Below, piece by piece: positions 14,311 to 25,468 of a DNA stretch of 64,000 nt (position 1 is its first letter; the number at the start of each line of letters is the position of its first letter). A program made the translations under genes and the position numbers. The notes beneath the pieces were generated by a model that was not told the DNA's origin, did no database searches, and worked only from the letters and a program-made list of their open reading frames with translations. The stretch covers positions 1,674,001-1,738,000 of the forward strand of contig NZ_JAFIBI010000001.1 in NCBI RefSeq assembly GCF_017832975.1, written 5' to 3'. Source of the stretch: Arthrobacter sp. PvP023 (lineage in GTDB: Bacteria > Actinomycetota > Actinomycetes > Actinomycetales > Micrococcaceae).

Positions 14311-14685
14311 GTGCCTACGATTAACCAGTTGGTCCGTAAGGGCCGCACGCCTAAGGTCTCAAAGACCAAGGCTCCCGCGCTTAAGGGCAGCCCGATGCGC
14401 CGCGGTGTTTGCACCCGCGTCTACACCACCACCCCGAAGAAGCCGAACTCGGCTCTGCGTAAGGTTGCACGTGTGCGCCTTAACGGTGGCGTTGAGGTTA
14501 CCGCTTACATCCCCGGTGTAGGCCACAACCTCCAGGAGCACTCCATTGTGCTCGTCCGTGGCGGTCGTGTGAAGGACCTCCCGGGTGTCCGTTACAAGAT
14601 CGTCCGTGGCGCCCTCGATACCCAGGGTGTGAAGAACCGTAAGCAGGCCCGCAGCCGCTACGGCGCAAAGATGGAGAAGAAGTAA
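14311..14685 (+). CDS. rpsL: 30S ribosomal protein S12
   Basis: 124 residues with the universal S12 core: [30 protein letters not shown] and [19 protein letters not shown]. The lysines and PGVRYK loop where streptomycin-resistance changes arise are wild type. S12 lies at the decoding centre and controls accuracy. The start is GTG at 14311, preceded by GGAGAACACGA. It heads the str operon rpsL-rpsG-fusA-tuf, and rpsG follows with one intervening base. Confidence 0.98.
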   Translation: MPTINQLVRKGRTPKVSKTKAPALKGSPMRRGVCTRVYTTTPKKPNSALRKVARVRLNGGVEVTAYIPGVGHNLQEHSIVLVRGGRVKDLPGVRYKIVRGALDTQGVKNRKQARSRYGAKMEKK

Positions 14686-14686
14686 T

Positions 14687-15157
14687 ATGCCTCGCAAGGG
14701 TCCGGCCCCCAAGCGGCCGCTAGTACTAGATCCCGTTTACGGCTCCCCGCTGGTCACCCAGCTGATCAACAAGGTGCTGGTAGACGGCAAGAAGTCCACC
14801 GCTGAGCGCATCGTTTACGGTGCCCTTGAAGGCGCCCGCGCAAAGTCCGGCGGCGACCCTGTAGCAGCCCTCAAGAAGGCCATGGACAACGTCAAGCCTT
14901 CCCTCGAGGTCCGCTCACGCCGCGTCGGTGGCGCAACCTACCAGGTTCCGGTTGAGGTCAAGCCGGGCCGCTCCACGGCCCTCGCCCTCCGCTGGCTGGT
15001 CGGCTACTCCAAGGCCCGCCGCGAAAAGACGATGACCGAGCGTCTCCAGAACGAAATCCTGGATGCCTCGAACGGTCTCGGTGCCGCTGTGAAGCGTCGC
15101 GAAGACACCCACAAGATGGCCGAGTCCAACAAGGCCTTCGCACACTACCGCTGGTAA
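14687..15157 (+). CDS. rpsG: 30S ribosomal protein S7
   Basis: 156 residues, standard length, with PRKGPAPKR at the N-terminus, [25 protein letters not shown] helix sequence, [21 protein letters not shown] and the terminal [10 protein letters not shown]7 nucleates assembly of the 30S head and contacts the E-site tRNA. Its ATG lies only two bases after the rpsL stop, implying coupled translation; fusA follows after 69 bases that include a small GCCGGC inverted repeat. Confidence 0.98.
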   Translation: MPRKGPAPKRPLVLDPVYGSPLVTQLINKVLVDGKKSTAERIVYGALEGARAKSGGDPVAALKKAMDNVKPSLEVRSRRVGGATYQVPVEVKPGRSTALALRWLVGYSKARREKTMTERLQNEILDASNGLGAAVKRREDTHKMAESNKAFAHYRW

Positions 15158-15226
15158 TACTTCCCGGACGCCGCCGGCTCTGACGAGCCGGCGGCGAACG
15201 TGTAGTCCATCCGAAAGGGAGACACC

Positions 15227-17341
15227 GTGGCACAGGACGTGCTTACCGACCTTAGTAAGGTCCGCAATATCGGCATCATGGCCCACATTGATGCCGGCAA
15301 GACCACCACCACCGAGCGCATTCTGTTCTACACAGGTGTGAACCACAAGATCGGCGAAACGCACGACGGCGCTTCGACCACCGACTGGATGGAACAGGAA
15401 AAGGAACGCGGCATCACCATCACGTCTGCCGCCGTGACCTGCTTCTGGGAGAACAACCAGATCAACATCATCGACACCCCCGGCCACGTGGACTTCACGG
15501 TCGAGGTTGAGCGGTCCCTGCGCGTCCTCGACGGTGCAGTTGCCGTGTTCGACGGCAAGGAAGGCGTGGAGCCGCAGTCTGAGACTGTGTGGCGCCAGGC
15601 TGACAAGTACAACGTTCCGCGTATTTGCTTCGTCAACAAGATGGACAAGCTGGGCGCTGACTTCTACTTCACCGTGGACACCATCATCAGCCGCCTTGGT
15701 GCGAAGCCGCTTGTTATGCAGCTGCCGATCGGTGCCGAGAACGACTTCATCGGCGTCGTCGACCTGCTCTACATGCGCGCACTGGTGTGGCCCGGCGATG
15801 CCAAGGGTGACGTCACCATGGGTGCCAAGTACGAGATCCGCGAGATCCCGGCTGACCTCCAGGAGAAGGCTGACGAGTACCGCGCAACGCTCGTTGAGAC
15901 CGTTGCAGAGTCCTCCGAAGAACTCATGGAGAAGTACCTTGAGGGCGAAGAGATCTCCATCGACGAGCTCAAGGCCGGCATCCGCAAGATGACGATCAAC
16001 TCCGAGATCTACCCGGTCTTCTGCGGTTCCGCGTTCAAGAACCGTGGCGTTCAGCCGATGCTGGATGCGGTTGTCGACTACCTGCCGAACCCGCTCGACG
16101 TCCCCCCGATGATCGGTCACGATCCTCGCGACGAAGAGAAGGAACTGACTCGTAAGCCGTCTTCTGAAGAGCCGTTCTCCGCACTGGCCTTCAAGATCGC
16201 CGCGCACCCCTTCTTCGGCCAGCTGACCTTCATCCGCGTGTACTCCGGTCACGTGGAAGCAGGCGCCCAGGTGGTTAACTCCACCAAGGGCAAGAAAGAG
16301 CGCATCGGCAAGCTGTTCCAGATGCACGCCAACAAGGAAATGCCTGTTGAGGGCGCTACCGCCGGCCACATCTACGCAGCCATCGGTCTGAAGGACACCA
16401 CCACGGGTGACACCCTGTGCGATTCCGCCAACCAGATCGTCCTCGAGTCCATGAGCTTCCCGGAGCCCGTGATCTCGGTTGCCATCGAGCCGAACACCAA
16501 GGGTGACCAGGAGAAGCTCTCCACGGCCATCCAGAAGCTCTCCGCTGAGGACCCGACCTTCCAGGTCTCCCTCAACGAAGACACCGGTCAGACCATCATC
16601 GCCGGCATGGGCGAGCTCCACCTAGACATCCTGGTGGACCGCATGCGCCGCGAATTCAAGGTCGAGGCAAACGTTGGCAAGCCGCAGGTTGCTTACCGCG
16701 AAACCATCAAGCGCGCTGTAGAGCGTCACGACTACACGCACAAGAAGCAGACCGGTGGTTCCGGCCAGTTCGCAAAGATCCAGATTGCGATCGAGCCGCT
16801 GGACACCGCTGAAGGCGAGCTGTACGAGTTCGAGAACAAGGTCACCGGTGGCCGCGTTCCGCGCGAATACATCCCGTCGGTCGACGCCGGTATCCAGGAT
16901 GCACTGAACGACGGCGTCCTGGCCGGCTACCCGGTTGTCGGCATCAAGGCCACGCTGATTGACGGCGCGTACCACGATGTTGACTCCTCGGAAATGGCGT
17001 TCAAGATCGCCGGCCGTATGGCTTTCAAGGAAGCTGCACGCAAGGCGAACCCTGTTCTGCTTGAACCGCTGATGGATGTTGAGGTCCGCACCCCTGAGGA
17101 ATACATGGGTGAAGTTATCGGTGACCTCAACTCCCGCCGTGGCCAGATGCAGTCCATGGAGGATGCCCAGGGCGTCAAGGTAATCCGCGCACACGTCCCG
17201 CTGTCCGGCATGTTCGGCTACATCGGTGACCTGCGTTCCAAGACCCAGGGCCGTGCTGTTTACTCCATGACGTTCAACAGCTACGCCGAGGTCCCGAAGG
17301 CTGTCGCCGACGAGATCATCCAGAAGAACCGCGGCGAGTAG
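15227..17341 (+). CDS. fusA: Elongation factor G
   Basis: 704 residues. The GTPase domain shows G1 [14 protein letters not shown]2/G3 region RGITITSAA and DTPGHVDFT, and G4 NKMDKLGAD; domains II-V follow with [14 protein letters not shown] and the C-terminal [23 protein letters not shown] drives tRNA-mRNA translocation and, with RRF, ribosome recycling. GTG start with AAAGGGAG upstream. It is the third gene of the str operon and is separated from tuf by 262 bases with a large two-tier hairpin and a possible internal promoter. Confidence 0.98.
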   Translation: MAQDVLTDLSKVRNIGIMAHIDAGKTTTTERILFYTGVNHKIGETHDGASTTDWMEQEKERGITITSAAVTCFWENNQINIIDTPGHVDFTVEVERSLRVLDGAVAVFDGKEGVEPQSETVWRQADKYNVPRICFVNKMDKLGADFYFTVDTIISRLGAKPLVMQLPIGAENDFIGVVDLLYMRALVWPGDAKGDVTMGAKYEIREIPADLQEKADEYRATLVETVAESSEELMEKYLEGEEISIDELKAGIRKMTINSEIYPVFCGSAFKNRGVQPMLDAVVDYLPNPLDVPPMIGHDPRDEEKELTRKPSSEEPFSALAFKIAAHPFFGQLTFIRVYSGHVEAGAQVVNSTKGKKERIGKLFQMHANKEMPVEGATAGHIYAAIGLKDTTTGDTLCDSANQIVLESMSFPEPVISVAIEPNTKGDQEKLSTAIQKLSAEDPTFQVSLNEDTGQTIIAGMGELHLDILVDRMRREFKVEANVGKPQVAYRETIKRAVERHDYTHKKQTGGSGQFAKIQIAIEPLDTAEGELYEFENKVTGGRVPREYIPSVDAGIQDALNDGVLAGYPVVGIKATLIDGAYHDVDSSEMAFKIAGRMAFKEAARKANPVLLEPLMDVEVRTPEEYMGEVIGDLNSRRGQMQSMEDAQGVKVIRAHVPLSGMFGYIGDLRSKTQGRAVYSMTFNSYAEVPKAVADEIIQKNRGE

Positions 17342-17402
17342 TCCACCGGACTTTCAAAGCGACAAACTTGGGTGTATTTCCGATTTCGGAAACTCACCCG
17401 GT

Positions 17403-17460
17403 GCAGGTGGCCGGTTCCCGGTTAGATGCAGTCCGGTCAAGCCGGGCTCCGGCCATCTGC
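17403..17460 (+). promoter_or_regulatory. Two-tier hairpin in the fusA-tuf gap
   Basis: Outer arms GCAGGTGGCCGG (17403-17414) and CCGGCCATCTGC (17449-17460) pair over 12 bp with one G-U; a symmetric 2x2 internal loop (TT/CT) is followed by inner arms CCCGG (17417-17421) and CCGGG (17442-17446). There is no T run after it, so a leader or processing structure is more likely than a terminator. Confidence 0.6.
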
Positions 17461-17485
17461 ACGAACAGGCTCGAGGGACTAGTAT
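17456..17485 (+). promoter_or_regulatory. Possible internal tuf promoter
   Basis: TAGTAT (17480-17485) is a TANNNT -10 candidate with a weak TCTGCA (17456-17461) at 18 bases. It is embedded in the imperfect dyad 17475-17492. An extra tuf promoter is common in bacteria, but the -35 here is poor. Confidence 0.3.
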
Positions 17486-17603
17486 TAGTTCCTGAATCTG
17501 CAATTTCACCAATCCAAAGCCCCCCAAGTAGACTTACTGAAGTTTCGGCCGCGACAAGCGCAGCTGAAGGGTAAGTCATTTGAAAACGTTCTAGGAGGAA
17601 CCT

Positions 17604-18794
<1,191 letters not shown>

Positions 18795-18846
18795 TACTTG
18801 ACGATCAAGGATCAGGGAGCCGGCTAACGGACCTCTGATACTTATC

Positions 18847-18887
18847 AACAGCCCCGCTGCGTTTCTACGCAGCGGGGCTGTTTTTTT
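18847..18887 (+). terminator. Strong intrinsic terminator after tuf
   Basis: Perfect 16-bp stem AACAGCCCCGCTGCGT (18847-18862) with its complement (18867-18882), a TTCT loop and a run of seven T. Textbook Rho-independent terminator. Confidence 0.95.
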
Positions 18888-18960
18888 GCTAGAGTTAGTC
18901 CAGTCGCTGGATAAAATACCGGGTCCATTTGGCGGCAATGACACCGAGAGGAATACCTTG

Positions 18961-21900
18961 ATGTGGTCTGCCCTCATGACGTTTCTGTTCATCATTGCCA
19001 CCGTTCTGTTGGTCTCCTCCCGGCGCTCCATCCGAGAGCTCAGGGACGCTAACGCCGAGGCTTACCGAAGCGGCTTCATGGCTGGGCACGTCCAGGGGTG
19101 GAACGACTGCGCAACCGCGGCCTCTGTTCAGCGCACACCCGGTGCGGGGCTTCCCGCCGCTGCTGCAAATGTCCGCGGGACAGCCTGGGCCAGCCGCCCC
19201 GCGGCAGCGGAAGCGCCTAATGCGGACTCTGTGGATCTGTCCCCGCGGCCCTCGTTTCAGGCCGGCGAGCTGTCCCCGCGCCAGCCTTCCGACGCCGCGG
19301 TCACCCCGAGAGGACTTGCCGCCCCTCCGGCTCCTGGGCCGGCTACTGATGAGCCACTCGTTGCGGAGTCCGCGGAGGAACTGCAGGCCCGCAAGGAGAG
19401 GCGCGAACGCCAGAACATCAACGTCACGCTTTATGTAGCGAGCCTGTTGCTTGTTGCGGCTGGTGCGCTCTTTGTGGGGACCAGCCTCCCTGCCGTGCTG
19501 CGTTTCGCAGGAGTTTGCCTCATCACGGTGCTCTTTTATGGTGCCGGACTGGCAATCCATGCCAAGGCTCCGAGGCTGCGGCCGGCCGCCGTAGCGTTCG
19601 CGGGTACCGGGCTGGCGCTGGTCCCCGTGTCCGGCCTGGCGATGTATAACTTTGCCGTGCAGGACGCACCGCTGGCGTGGCTCCTCACGTCGCTCGTTGG
19701 AACGCTGGCGTACGTGGTTGCCGCCGTCAGGCTGGACAGCAGGGTCCTTGCATATCTGTCGCTCACCTTCGTGGTCTCCACGGCGTGGTCAGGTGTCTCC
19801 GTGCTCGGTGCTCCGCTCGTCTGGTACTTCGCGGCCATGATCGGCGTTGCCGTGGCCGCGACGGCGGTGACACTAGTGAAGCCCGGCTGGGTTACTCCTC
19901 TGTTCCTGCGTCCCATCATGTCTCTCGACCCCTTCGTTGTTCCTGCCGTCGCCCTCGCGGCGATGCTTCTTCCGTTGCGTTTGGAGCGCGGTGAGCTTGC
20001 CTTGATCATGGCGCTCTGCGGAGCCTATTTCGCCGTGGCGGCTGTGGTGCCCGCAGCCGGGCAACGACTCGCGAAAATCTACGGCGCGCGCCTCGCGCTG
20101 ACCGTCGCGGCGTCGGCCTGGGCGTGGCACCTCTCCGGCAGTTTCGTCTGGGCCCTTTTCGCGGGCGCATTCCTGCTTGCCCTTCAGTCGGCGGCCGTAA
20201 TCGCGGCGGCAGCGCCTCTCCAGCGATGGAGTCCGGCCCGGGCAGGCAGGCAGCACTGGACCGCCGACTCGTTCGTTACGCTTGGCGGGCAGCTGGTGCT
20301 GGTCATCATCATGGTCATGCGGGTTTCCGGTAGCACGGAGCACTTGCTGCTCTGGGCGGTTCTTGCCGGCACCGCTACTGGCATGTACACCGCGGTTAGA
20401 GCCGGGGGAGCCGCTGAATGGGCGCCTCCGGCAGCTCTGGCAACCGGCCTCGTCGCCACTTTCCAGCTCGGCCCTTGGCTGGCCTTCAATCTGCTTGCGG
20501 CAGCGACACTCTTCTGGGCGGTTCGCTCGATGCCATCCCGCCCGGGGCTGCGCCGGCACTTTATCGTTGCCGCGCGCGTAGCCGCAACCTTCGCCGTTCC
20601 TGCTTTGGTGACGGCGGTGATGGAGGGAAGCCACGAAGCGCTTGCTGCGGCTGTCTTCGCACTCTCGCTCAGCCTTGTGGTCCAACAGGTGACTTCGGCC
20701 GTGGCGGAACGGGCGGGTGCCGCGGCGCTGGTGCCTGTGCCCACCCTTGCCGGGTTTACCGCCGCGGGCGCCCTTTGCCTTATGGCCTTGCCCCTCACGG
20801 ATTCCACGTCGGGCAACGTGCTTTCGGCGGTAGCCCTGGTGGTCCAGTTGCTGGCTTCGCTGGCGGCCGGGGCCCTCCTGTTTCCGAGGGCCGCTGCGGG
20901 CGCGACCTGGCAACCTGGGGTAGTGGAGTGGCTGCCGCTGGCAATAGCGCTGACCGCCGTCATAACGGCCTACTCCGGGGTCTCTCCAGGCCTCGCCAAT
21001 GGCTTTCTTGTGCTGGTGGTTCTTTACCTGGGATCGTCGGCGCTTCGCTCCGCTGCGATCAGCCGGCGTTGGGCTTACTGGTGGATGACGCGGGGAGCGG
21101 CAACCCTGCTGCTGGCGCTGGCCTACGGCGACCTTCAGGAGCAGTCCGGACCGTTGGTCATTGCCGGAGATGACATCTCGCTGCCCACGGTCCTGATCTT
21201 TGCCCTGGGAGTCCAGCTCGTTTTCCCGCTCGGGGCCGCAGTCCGCGACCGTGCCCCGGACGCCGTGGTAGCCGACGTCGCACTGGTCCTGGTGCTGCAA
21301 ACCGCCACGCTGGCGCTGGGTGTAATCCTGCCCGAAGCGGCCCTCGGCGGCGCAGCGGACTGGCAGAGAACCGTGACCATCACCGTCATGGCACTCAGTG
21401 CCGCCGCGTCCGGCTACGTATTCCGCGACCTGCCCGCGGCCTCAGCCTTCGCGCCGTCCATGCTGGCCGTCCTGCTGGTCTGCAGTGCCGGGATTTTGCC
21501 CGATGTGGAGCTCCTGCTCGGAATCTTCGCTGTTTACAGCGCGGTCATGGTTGTCGCGGCGGAACCGCGGCAGGCCAAGGGCGCGTACTTTGCTTCGGCG
21601 CGCATACTAACTGCCGCCTTGGCAATTGCCTTTAGCTACGATGTCACGGCGTCGGCGACGGCAGTGTCGCTGACCTTCGCAGGAGTGCTGGCTTTCCAAC
21701 ACGTGGTCCGCTGGTTCATGCGGCACCGTCTGGAGCAGGTGCCGTTCCAGGATGCCGCAGTGTGGCTTACTTTGGCGGCGCAGGCGCTTCTGCCGGCGCT
21801 GTATCTCGTCCAGGGGGGCGGTGCGTCCGCTGTGTCCGCAGCCGAAGGCGGGCGCGGCGTCGTCCTGGCGGAACTGCTTCTGCTGTTGCTTGGTGCGGTC

Positions 21901-23130
21901 GCTGCCCATCGGCTGTTCGCGGCACGCGGTGCGCTGTACCTGAGTGTGTATGCAGCGCTGTTCGGCATTGTCGCGGCGGGACCGGCGTTGCACTTCGGGC
22001 CCGGAACCTTCCTCGAAGCGCCACTTCTCAGCCGGGCCGGCGTTCCGCTGGCATTGCTTGCCGTGTCGCTCGCGTTCAACGCTTTCGGACTTCTACGAGG
22101 ACGGCGCCGCGAGGGGCAGCAAGTGGCCGCGGTGGACCGCTGGTTCTGGCTGACCGGCGCTGCTGTTCCTGCAGTCGCCGCCATGCTGACCGCCGCCCAG
22201 GCAGCGGACTGGATCACGGGTGCCGCACTTCTGGTCCTGGCCGCCACCGGGTTCACTGCCTCGCACGTGGAACGCCTGCCGCTGTTGTACCCGCCTTCCG
22301 CAGCACTCGTCCTGACCGGGGCCACGCATATTGCCGAAACCGTGTTTCGCGGCACTCCGGGCGTATGGGGAGCCTACCTGCCATGGCTGGCCGGCTGCGG
22401 GCTGGCCGCCGCGGTCCTCTACGGGGTCAGCTTCGCGTTCAGTGCCCAGGACGGAGTGCGACGCCGGACACTGGTGTGCGCGGGTGCGCTTGGCCTGGCC
22501 GTGCCCGCCCTGGCCGGGCTGGTGCGCGACGCAACCTCCCTGACGGCGTCCCTGCTGGTGGCCGCGACAGTGGCCGTGATCGTCCGGGAAGTTCCGGTCG
22601 GGATGCGGTGGCTGGCCGCCGAAATTGGCACATTCGTCGTGACGGTTGCCGTACAGCGTGCACTACTTGTCACGGAGGGCCACCTCCAGTCCCCGTTCTG
22701 GGCGGTGCAGTGGTACGTGCTGCTAGCCGCGACCATGGCCGCGGCCCGCTATACCATCGGATCCGGGAGGGCAGGGCGCATCCTGCTGGCTTCGGGCGCT
22801 GCCCTGCTCGGGCTGAGCGGCGTGGGGATTCTCTTTGGCGGATCCGGCGGCCAGCAGCTGTGGATCCTGGCACTGCACGCGGCGCTCCTGCTGTCCGGGC
22901 TGCTCATCGGTGAGCGGATGTTCGTCTGGTGGGGCGCCGCCGGTGTTTCGCTGTGCCTGATGTGGGCCCTTCGGTCCTACACGTTCGCCCTGCTGGCGCT
23001 GATCGCCGTCGGGCTCATCGTCTTTGCCTTGTGGAAGCTGTCGCGTGCCAAGCCTGTGGCGCCGGCTGATGCGGCGTCCCTGCCCGAACCGCAGCCGACG
23101 CCCGACGGGCGGCAGGATCGTTCTTCCTGA
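18961..23130 (+). CDS. Very large polytopic membrane protein of unknown function
   Basis: 1389 residues. One N-terminal membrane segment (MWSALMTFLFIIATVLLV) is followed by a soluble Ala/Pro-rich linker (about residues 50-150) ending in a charged RKERRERQ stretch, then by dozens of Ala/Leu/Val/Gly hydrophobic segments to about residue 1365 and a short hydrophilic tail. The first core segment (NVTLYVASLLLVAAGALFVG) and the AFAGTGLALVPVSGLA segment resemble the repeated-segment membrane proteins of the DUF2157/DUF2339 type found in actinobacteria, but I cannot assign a function and see no transporter or enzyme signature. The ATG at 18961 is preceded by GAGAGGAA. It lies between the tuf terminator and the S10 operon, a place where many bacteria have no extra gene. 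Confidence 0.7.
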   Translation: MWSALMTFLFIIATVLLVSSRRSIRELRDANAEAYRSGFMAGHVQGWNDCATAASVQRTPGAGLPAAAANVRGTAWASRPAAAEAPNADSVDLSPRPSFQAGELSPRQPSDAAVTPRGLAAPPAPGPATDEPLVAESAEELQARKERRERQNINVTLYVASLLLVAAGALFVGTSLPAVLRFAGVCLITVLFYGAGLAIHAKAPRLRPAAVAFAGTGLALVPVSGLAMYNFAVQDAPLAWLLTSLVGTLAYVVAAVRLDSRVLAYLSLTFVVSTAWSGVSVLGAPLVWYFAAMIGVAVAATAVTLVKPGWVTPLFLRPIMSLDPFVVPAVALAAMLLPLRLERGELALIMALCGAYFAVAAVVPAAGQRLAKIYGARLALTVAASAWAWHLSGSFVWALFAGAFLLALQSAAVIAAAAPLQRWSPARAGRQHWTADSFVTLGGQLVLVIIMVMRVSGSTEHLLLWAVLAGTATGMYTAVRAGGAAEWAPPAALATGLVATFQLGPWLAFNLLAAATLFWAVRSMPSRPGLRRHFIVAARVAATFAVPALVTAVMEGSHEALAAAVFALSLSLVVQQVTSAVAERAGAAALVPVPTLAGFTAAGALCLMALPLTDSTSGNVLSAVALVVQLLASLAAGALLFPRAAAGATWQPGVVEWLPLAIALTAVITAYSGVSPGLANGFLVLVVLYLGSSALRSAAISRRWAYWWMTRGAATLLLALAYGDLQEQSGPLVIAGDDISLPTVLIFALGVQLVFPLGAAVRDRAPDAVVADVALVLVLQTATLALGVILPEAALGGAADWQRTVTITVMALSAAASGYVFRDLPAASAFAPSMLAVLLVCSAGILPDVELLLGIFAVYSAVMVVAAEPRQAKGAYFASARILTAALAIAFSYDVTASATAVSLTFAGVLAFQHVVRWFMRHRLEQVPFQDAAVWLTLAAQALLPALYLVQGGGASAVSAAEGGRGVVLAELLLLLLGAVAAHRLFAARGALYLSVYAALFGIVAAGPALHFGPGTFLEAPLLSRAGVPLALLAVSLAFNAFGLLRGRRREGQQVAAVDRWFWLTGAAVPAVAAMLTAAQAADWITGAALLVLAATGFTASHVERLPLLYPPSAALVLTGATHIAETVFRGTPGVWGAYLPWLAGCGLAAAVLYGVSFAFSAQDGVRRRTLVCAGALGLAVPALAGLVRDATSLTASLLVAATVAVIVREVPVGMRWLAAEIGTFVVTVAVQRALLVTEGHLQSPFWAVQWYVLLAATMAAARYTIGSGRAGRILLASGAALLGLSGVGILFGGSGGQQLWILALHAALLLSGLLIGERMFVWWGAAGVSLCLMWALRSYTFALLALIAVGLIVFALWKLSRAKPVAPADAASLPEPQPTPDGRQDRSS

Positions 23131-23168
23131 TGCCTTGGTAAGGTTGCTGACAACGAAAGGACAGCAAC

Positions 23169-23294
23169 ATGGAATGGTTAATTTTCCTCTTGGTTGCCGC
23201 TGCGGTCGTCGTCGGCGTCTTCTGGGCGAAGAAGCACTTCCGCCAGGAGATCGAACGCGCCAAGCGCATCAACCGCGCCAACAAGAACCAGTAG
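23169..23294 (+). CDS. 41-residue single-span membrane peptide
   Basis: The peptide reads as a hydrophobic helix (MEWLIFLLVAAAVVVGVFWA) followed by a strongly basic amphipathic tail (KKHFRQEIERAKRINRANK). A good ribosome site (GAAAGGACAGC) precedes the ATG, 38 bases after the large membrane protein's stop, so the two are probably co-transcribed. The length, N-in or N-out single span and basic cytoplasmic tail suggest a small partner or regulator of a membrane protein, possibly of its neighbour. It ends 8 bases before the convergent beta-glucosidase. I do not recognise a family. Confidence 0.65.
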   Translation: MEWLIFLLVAAAVVVGVFWAKKHFRQEIERAKRINRANKNQ

Positions 23295-23302
23295 GTCCGG
23301 GC

Positions 23303-24730
23303 TTAGGCTTTCCGGGCCCGGATCAGCGCCTGGAGCCAATAGAAGGACTCCTTGGGTGTCCGTTCCAGCGTGTCAAAGTCCACGTGGATCAGGCCGAAAC
23401 GCTGCGAGTACCCAGCGGCCCACTCAAAGTTGTCCAGAAGCGTCCACACGTAGTAGCCCAGGAGTTTCACGTCCTCGGCCAGGCCGCCGGGTGACGTGGC
23501 CGCCAGCGCATGGCCCAGGTGGCTGGCGAGGTACTCGATTCTGTTGGAGTCGGCAATCGGACCGGTCACATGCTCCGGCTCCGGGAAGCTCGCTCCGCTC
23601 TCAGTGATGTACAGCGGCGGCAAAGCATCCCCGTAGCGGTCCTTCATTTCGCGGAGCAGGATGCCGATGTGTTTGGGGGCCACAGGCCAGCCGAAGCCGG
23701 TGGTTTCGTACTCCGGATAGCCCACTTCGTGGAATGGCAACTGGGCCAGCGCGGCCGAATTGTTTGCCGGTATGCTCACGGGCCCCCGGCCCATGGCTAC
23801 TTTCACGGGGTAGTAGTAATTGAGCCCGTAGAAGTCCAGCGGCTGGTGGATGGTCCTGAGGTCGGCGTCGGAGATCTTGCCCATGGAGCGGAACCATGGC
23901 CGGGCCACCAGCGGCAGCTTCGGGTAACGGCCCAGCAGAACGGGGTCCGCGTAGACGCGGTTCATCAAAATATCGAAGATTCGCGCCACCATCCTGTCGC
24001 CAGGCTTGCCGGTTGCCGGCCGGACAGGGGAGTGCAGGTTGGTGACGCCGATGGCCCCGGTGACGCCCGCGGCTCGCAAGGCCTGGACGGCGAGTCCGTG
24101 CCCCAGCAGTTGATGGTGAATTGACGGCAGGGCGTTGAAGAGGAGATTGTGGCCTGGGGCATGGACGCCCAGTGCATATCCGTTCAGTGTCACCGACACC
24201 GGCTCGTTCAGTGTGACCCATTGCGCCACGCGGTCCCCGAACCGTTCTCCGGCTGCTGCGCAGTATTCGGCGAAGCGTTCCGCGGTGGAGCGGTTCAGCC
24301 AGCCGCCGCCGTGTTCGAGCGGCAGGGGAGTGTCCCAGTGGTACAGCGTGGCCATCGGTGAGATGCCGGCGTCGAGCAGCTGGTCGATCAGCCGGTCGTA
24401 GAAATCAAGGCCCTGATTATTGAAAGAGCCGCGGCCGTCTGGCTGGATGCGGGGCCAGGAAATGGAGAACCGGTAGGAGTCCACGCCGAGTTCGCGCATC
24501 AGGGCCACATCTTCGCCGGAACGGTTGTAATGGTCGCAGGCGATGGCAGGGGAGTGCCCGTCCATGATGCTGCCAGGTTTCTCGGCGAAGGCGTCCCAGC
24601 CGGACGGGCCGCGCCCGTCAGCCTTGAGGGATCCTTCGATCTGGAACGCGGCGGCGGCCACACCCAGGACGAACTCCGGGTCCAGCCGCTCGGCCAGGCT
24701 CTGCAACGCCGCAGAGTTCTGCACAGTCAT
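23303..24730 (-). CDS. Glycoside hydrolase family 1 beta-glucosidase
   Basis: About 475 residues with all GH1 landmarks: the N-terminal FVLGVAAAAFQIEGS, SWPRIQPDGRG, acid/base Glu176 in TLNEPVS, and the nucleophile Glu377 in LYITESGAS (most members have ITENG; Ser replaces Asn here), then the C-terminal LLDNFEWAAGYSQRFGLIHVD. It hydrolyses beta-glucosides or related disaccharides in the cytoplasm. No signal peptide. The start is uncertain: ATG at 24730, ATG at 24745 and GTG at 24724 are all in frame; AGGGG (about 24731-24735) is best spaced for the GTG. It stands alone, transcribed against the ribosomal genes, and is separated from the sugar ABC genes by 13 kb. Confidence 0.92.
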   Translation of the reverse strand: MTVQNSAALQSLAERLDPEFVLGVAAAAFQIEGSLKADGRGPSGWDAFAEKPGSIMDGHSPAIACDHYNRSGEDVALMRELGVDSYRFSISWPRIQPDGRGSFNNQGLDFYDRLIDQLLDAGISPMATLYHWDTPLPLEHGGGWLNRSTAERFAEYCAAAGERFGDRVAQWVTLNEPVSVTLNGYALGVHAPGHNLLFNALPSIHHQLLGHGLAVQALRAAGVTGAIGVTNLHSPVRPATGKPGDRMVARIFDILMNRVYADPVLLGRYPKLPLVARPWFRSMGKISDADLRTIHQPLDFYGLNYYYPVKVAMGRGPVSIPANNSAALAQLPFHEVGYPEYETTGFGWPVAPKHIGILLREMKDRYGDALPPLYITESGASFPEPEHVTGPIADSNRIEYLASHLGHALAATSPGGLAEDVKLLGYYVWTLLDNFEWAAGYSQRFGLIHVDFDTLERTPKESFYWLQALIRARKA

Positions 24731-24745
24731 GCCCCTATCATCCAT

Positions 24746-25142
24746 TCGACTGTTGCTGAAGGCAATGACCCGCTATCTCCGGGTGCTGAAGGGGCCCGGC
24801 ATATCCTGATTCGCTTCTGCCTGCAAAATCCGGCATACTAGATGAGTTGTTCAAGCGCTCCTTCGCGTCCCGATCCGGATAATGCCGGGTGTCAGGGTCC
24901 AGGTAGGAGACCAAACATAACCCACTCCCCATGGAATTGCGGACGAGTACGCGTGCACAGCGCGACACGCCCGACCGCGGGGGTCGGTTACGCCGGCAGG
25001 TTGAGGAACCCGGATTCTTCCGGATTCAGCTTGTGCGGCGGGTGGTAGTTACGACTTCAAATGCTTCGGCAGCCGCACAACGCGTAAGTAAACAGGGCAG
25101 CCCCAAACAGGGGAAGCACAGACTGAAAGAGAGTCAGGCGAC
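24746..25142. other. Divergent region between the beta-glucosidase and the S10 operon
   Basis: About 400 bases without a convincing gene. On the plus strand a promoter candidate lies at 24810-24839 and would give an S10-operon leader of roughly 300 bases. The leader contains CCGACC/GGTCGG-type pairing (around 24970-24986) and a purine-rich ending, GAAAGAGAGTCAGGCGAC, before the rpsJ ATG. Confidence 0.5.
24810..24839 (+). promoter_or_regulatory. Candidate S10 operon promoter
   Basis: CATACT (24834-24839) matches TATAAT at four positions; TTCGCT (24810-24815) is a weak -35 with an 18-base spacer. It is the best-looking -10 in the divergent region but remains tentative. Confidence 0.35.
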
Positions 25143-25451
25143 ATGGCGGGACAAAAAATCCGCATCCGGCTGAAGTCATACGACCACGAGGTCATTGACG
25201 TTTCAGCACGGAAGATCGTTGAGACGGTCACGCGCGCAGGCGCAACGGTAGTCGGCCCCGTGCCGCTGCCGACGGAGAAGAACGTGTACTGCGTTATCCG
25301 CTCTCCGCACAAGTACAAGGACAGCCGCGAGCACTTTGAAATGCGCACGCACAAGCGTCTGATCGACATCATCGACCCCACGCCGAAGGCTGTTGACTCG
25401 CTTATGCGTCTCGACCTGCCGGCTGACGTGAACATCGAAATCAAGCTGTAG
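25143..25451 (+). CDS. rpsJ: 30S ribosomal protein S10
   Basis: 102 residues, standard. Core motifs [51 protein letters not shown] and [12 protein letters not shown] are all present. S10 is a 30S head protein and, as NusE, a partner in antitermination complexes. First gene of the S10 operon, with rplC starting 17 bases later. Ribosome site is the purine-rich AAAGAGAGTCAGGCG. Confidence 0.98.
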
Positions 25452-25468
25452 GGAGGTGCTGAGAGACT

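Noticed and set aside
14915..16621. 568-codon open frame antisense to rpsG and fusA
   Set aside because: Shadow of fusA; both real genes are certain by homology.
23296..23322. TCCGGGC/GCCCGGA stem as a terminator between the small membrane peptide and the beta-glucosidase
   Set aside because: A 7-bp stem with a 13-base loop and no T run, overlapping the end of the glucosidase gene; too weak to list.
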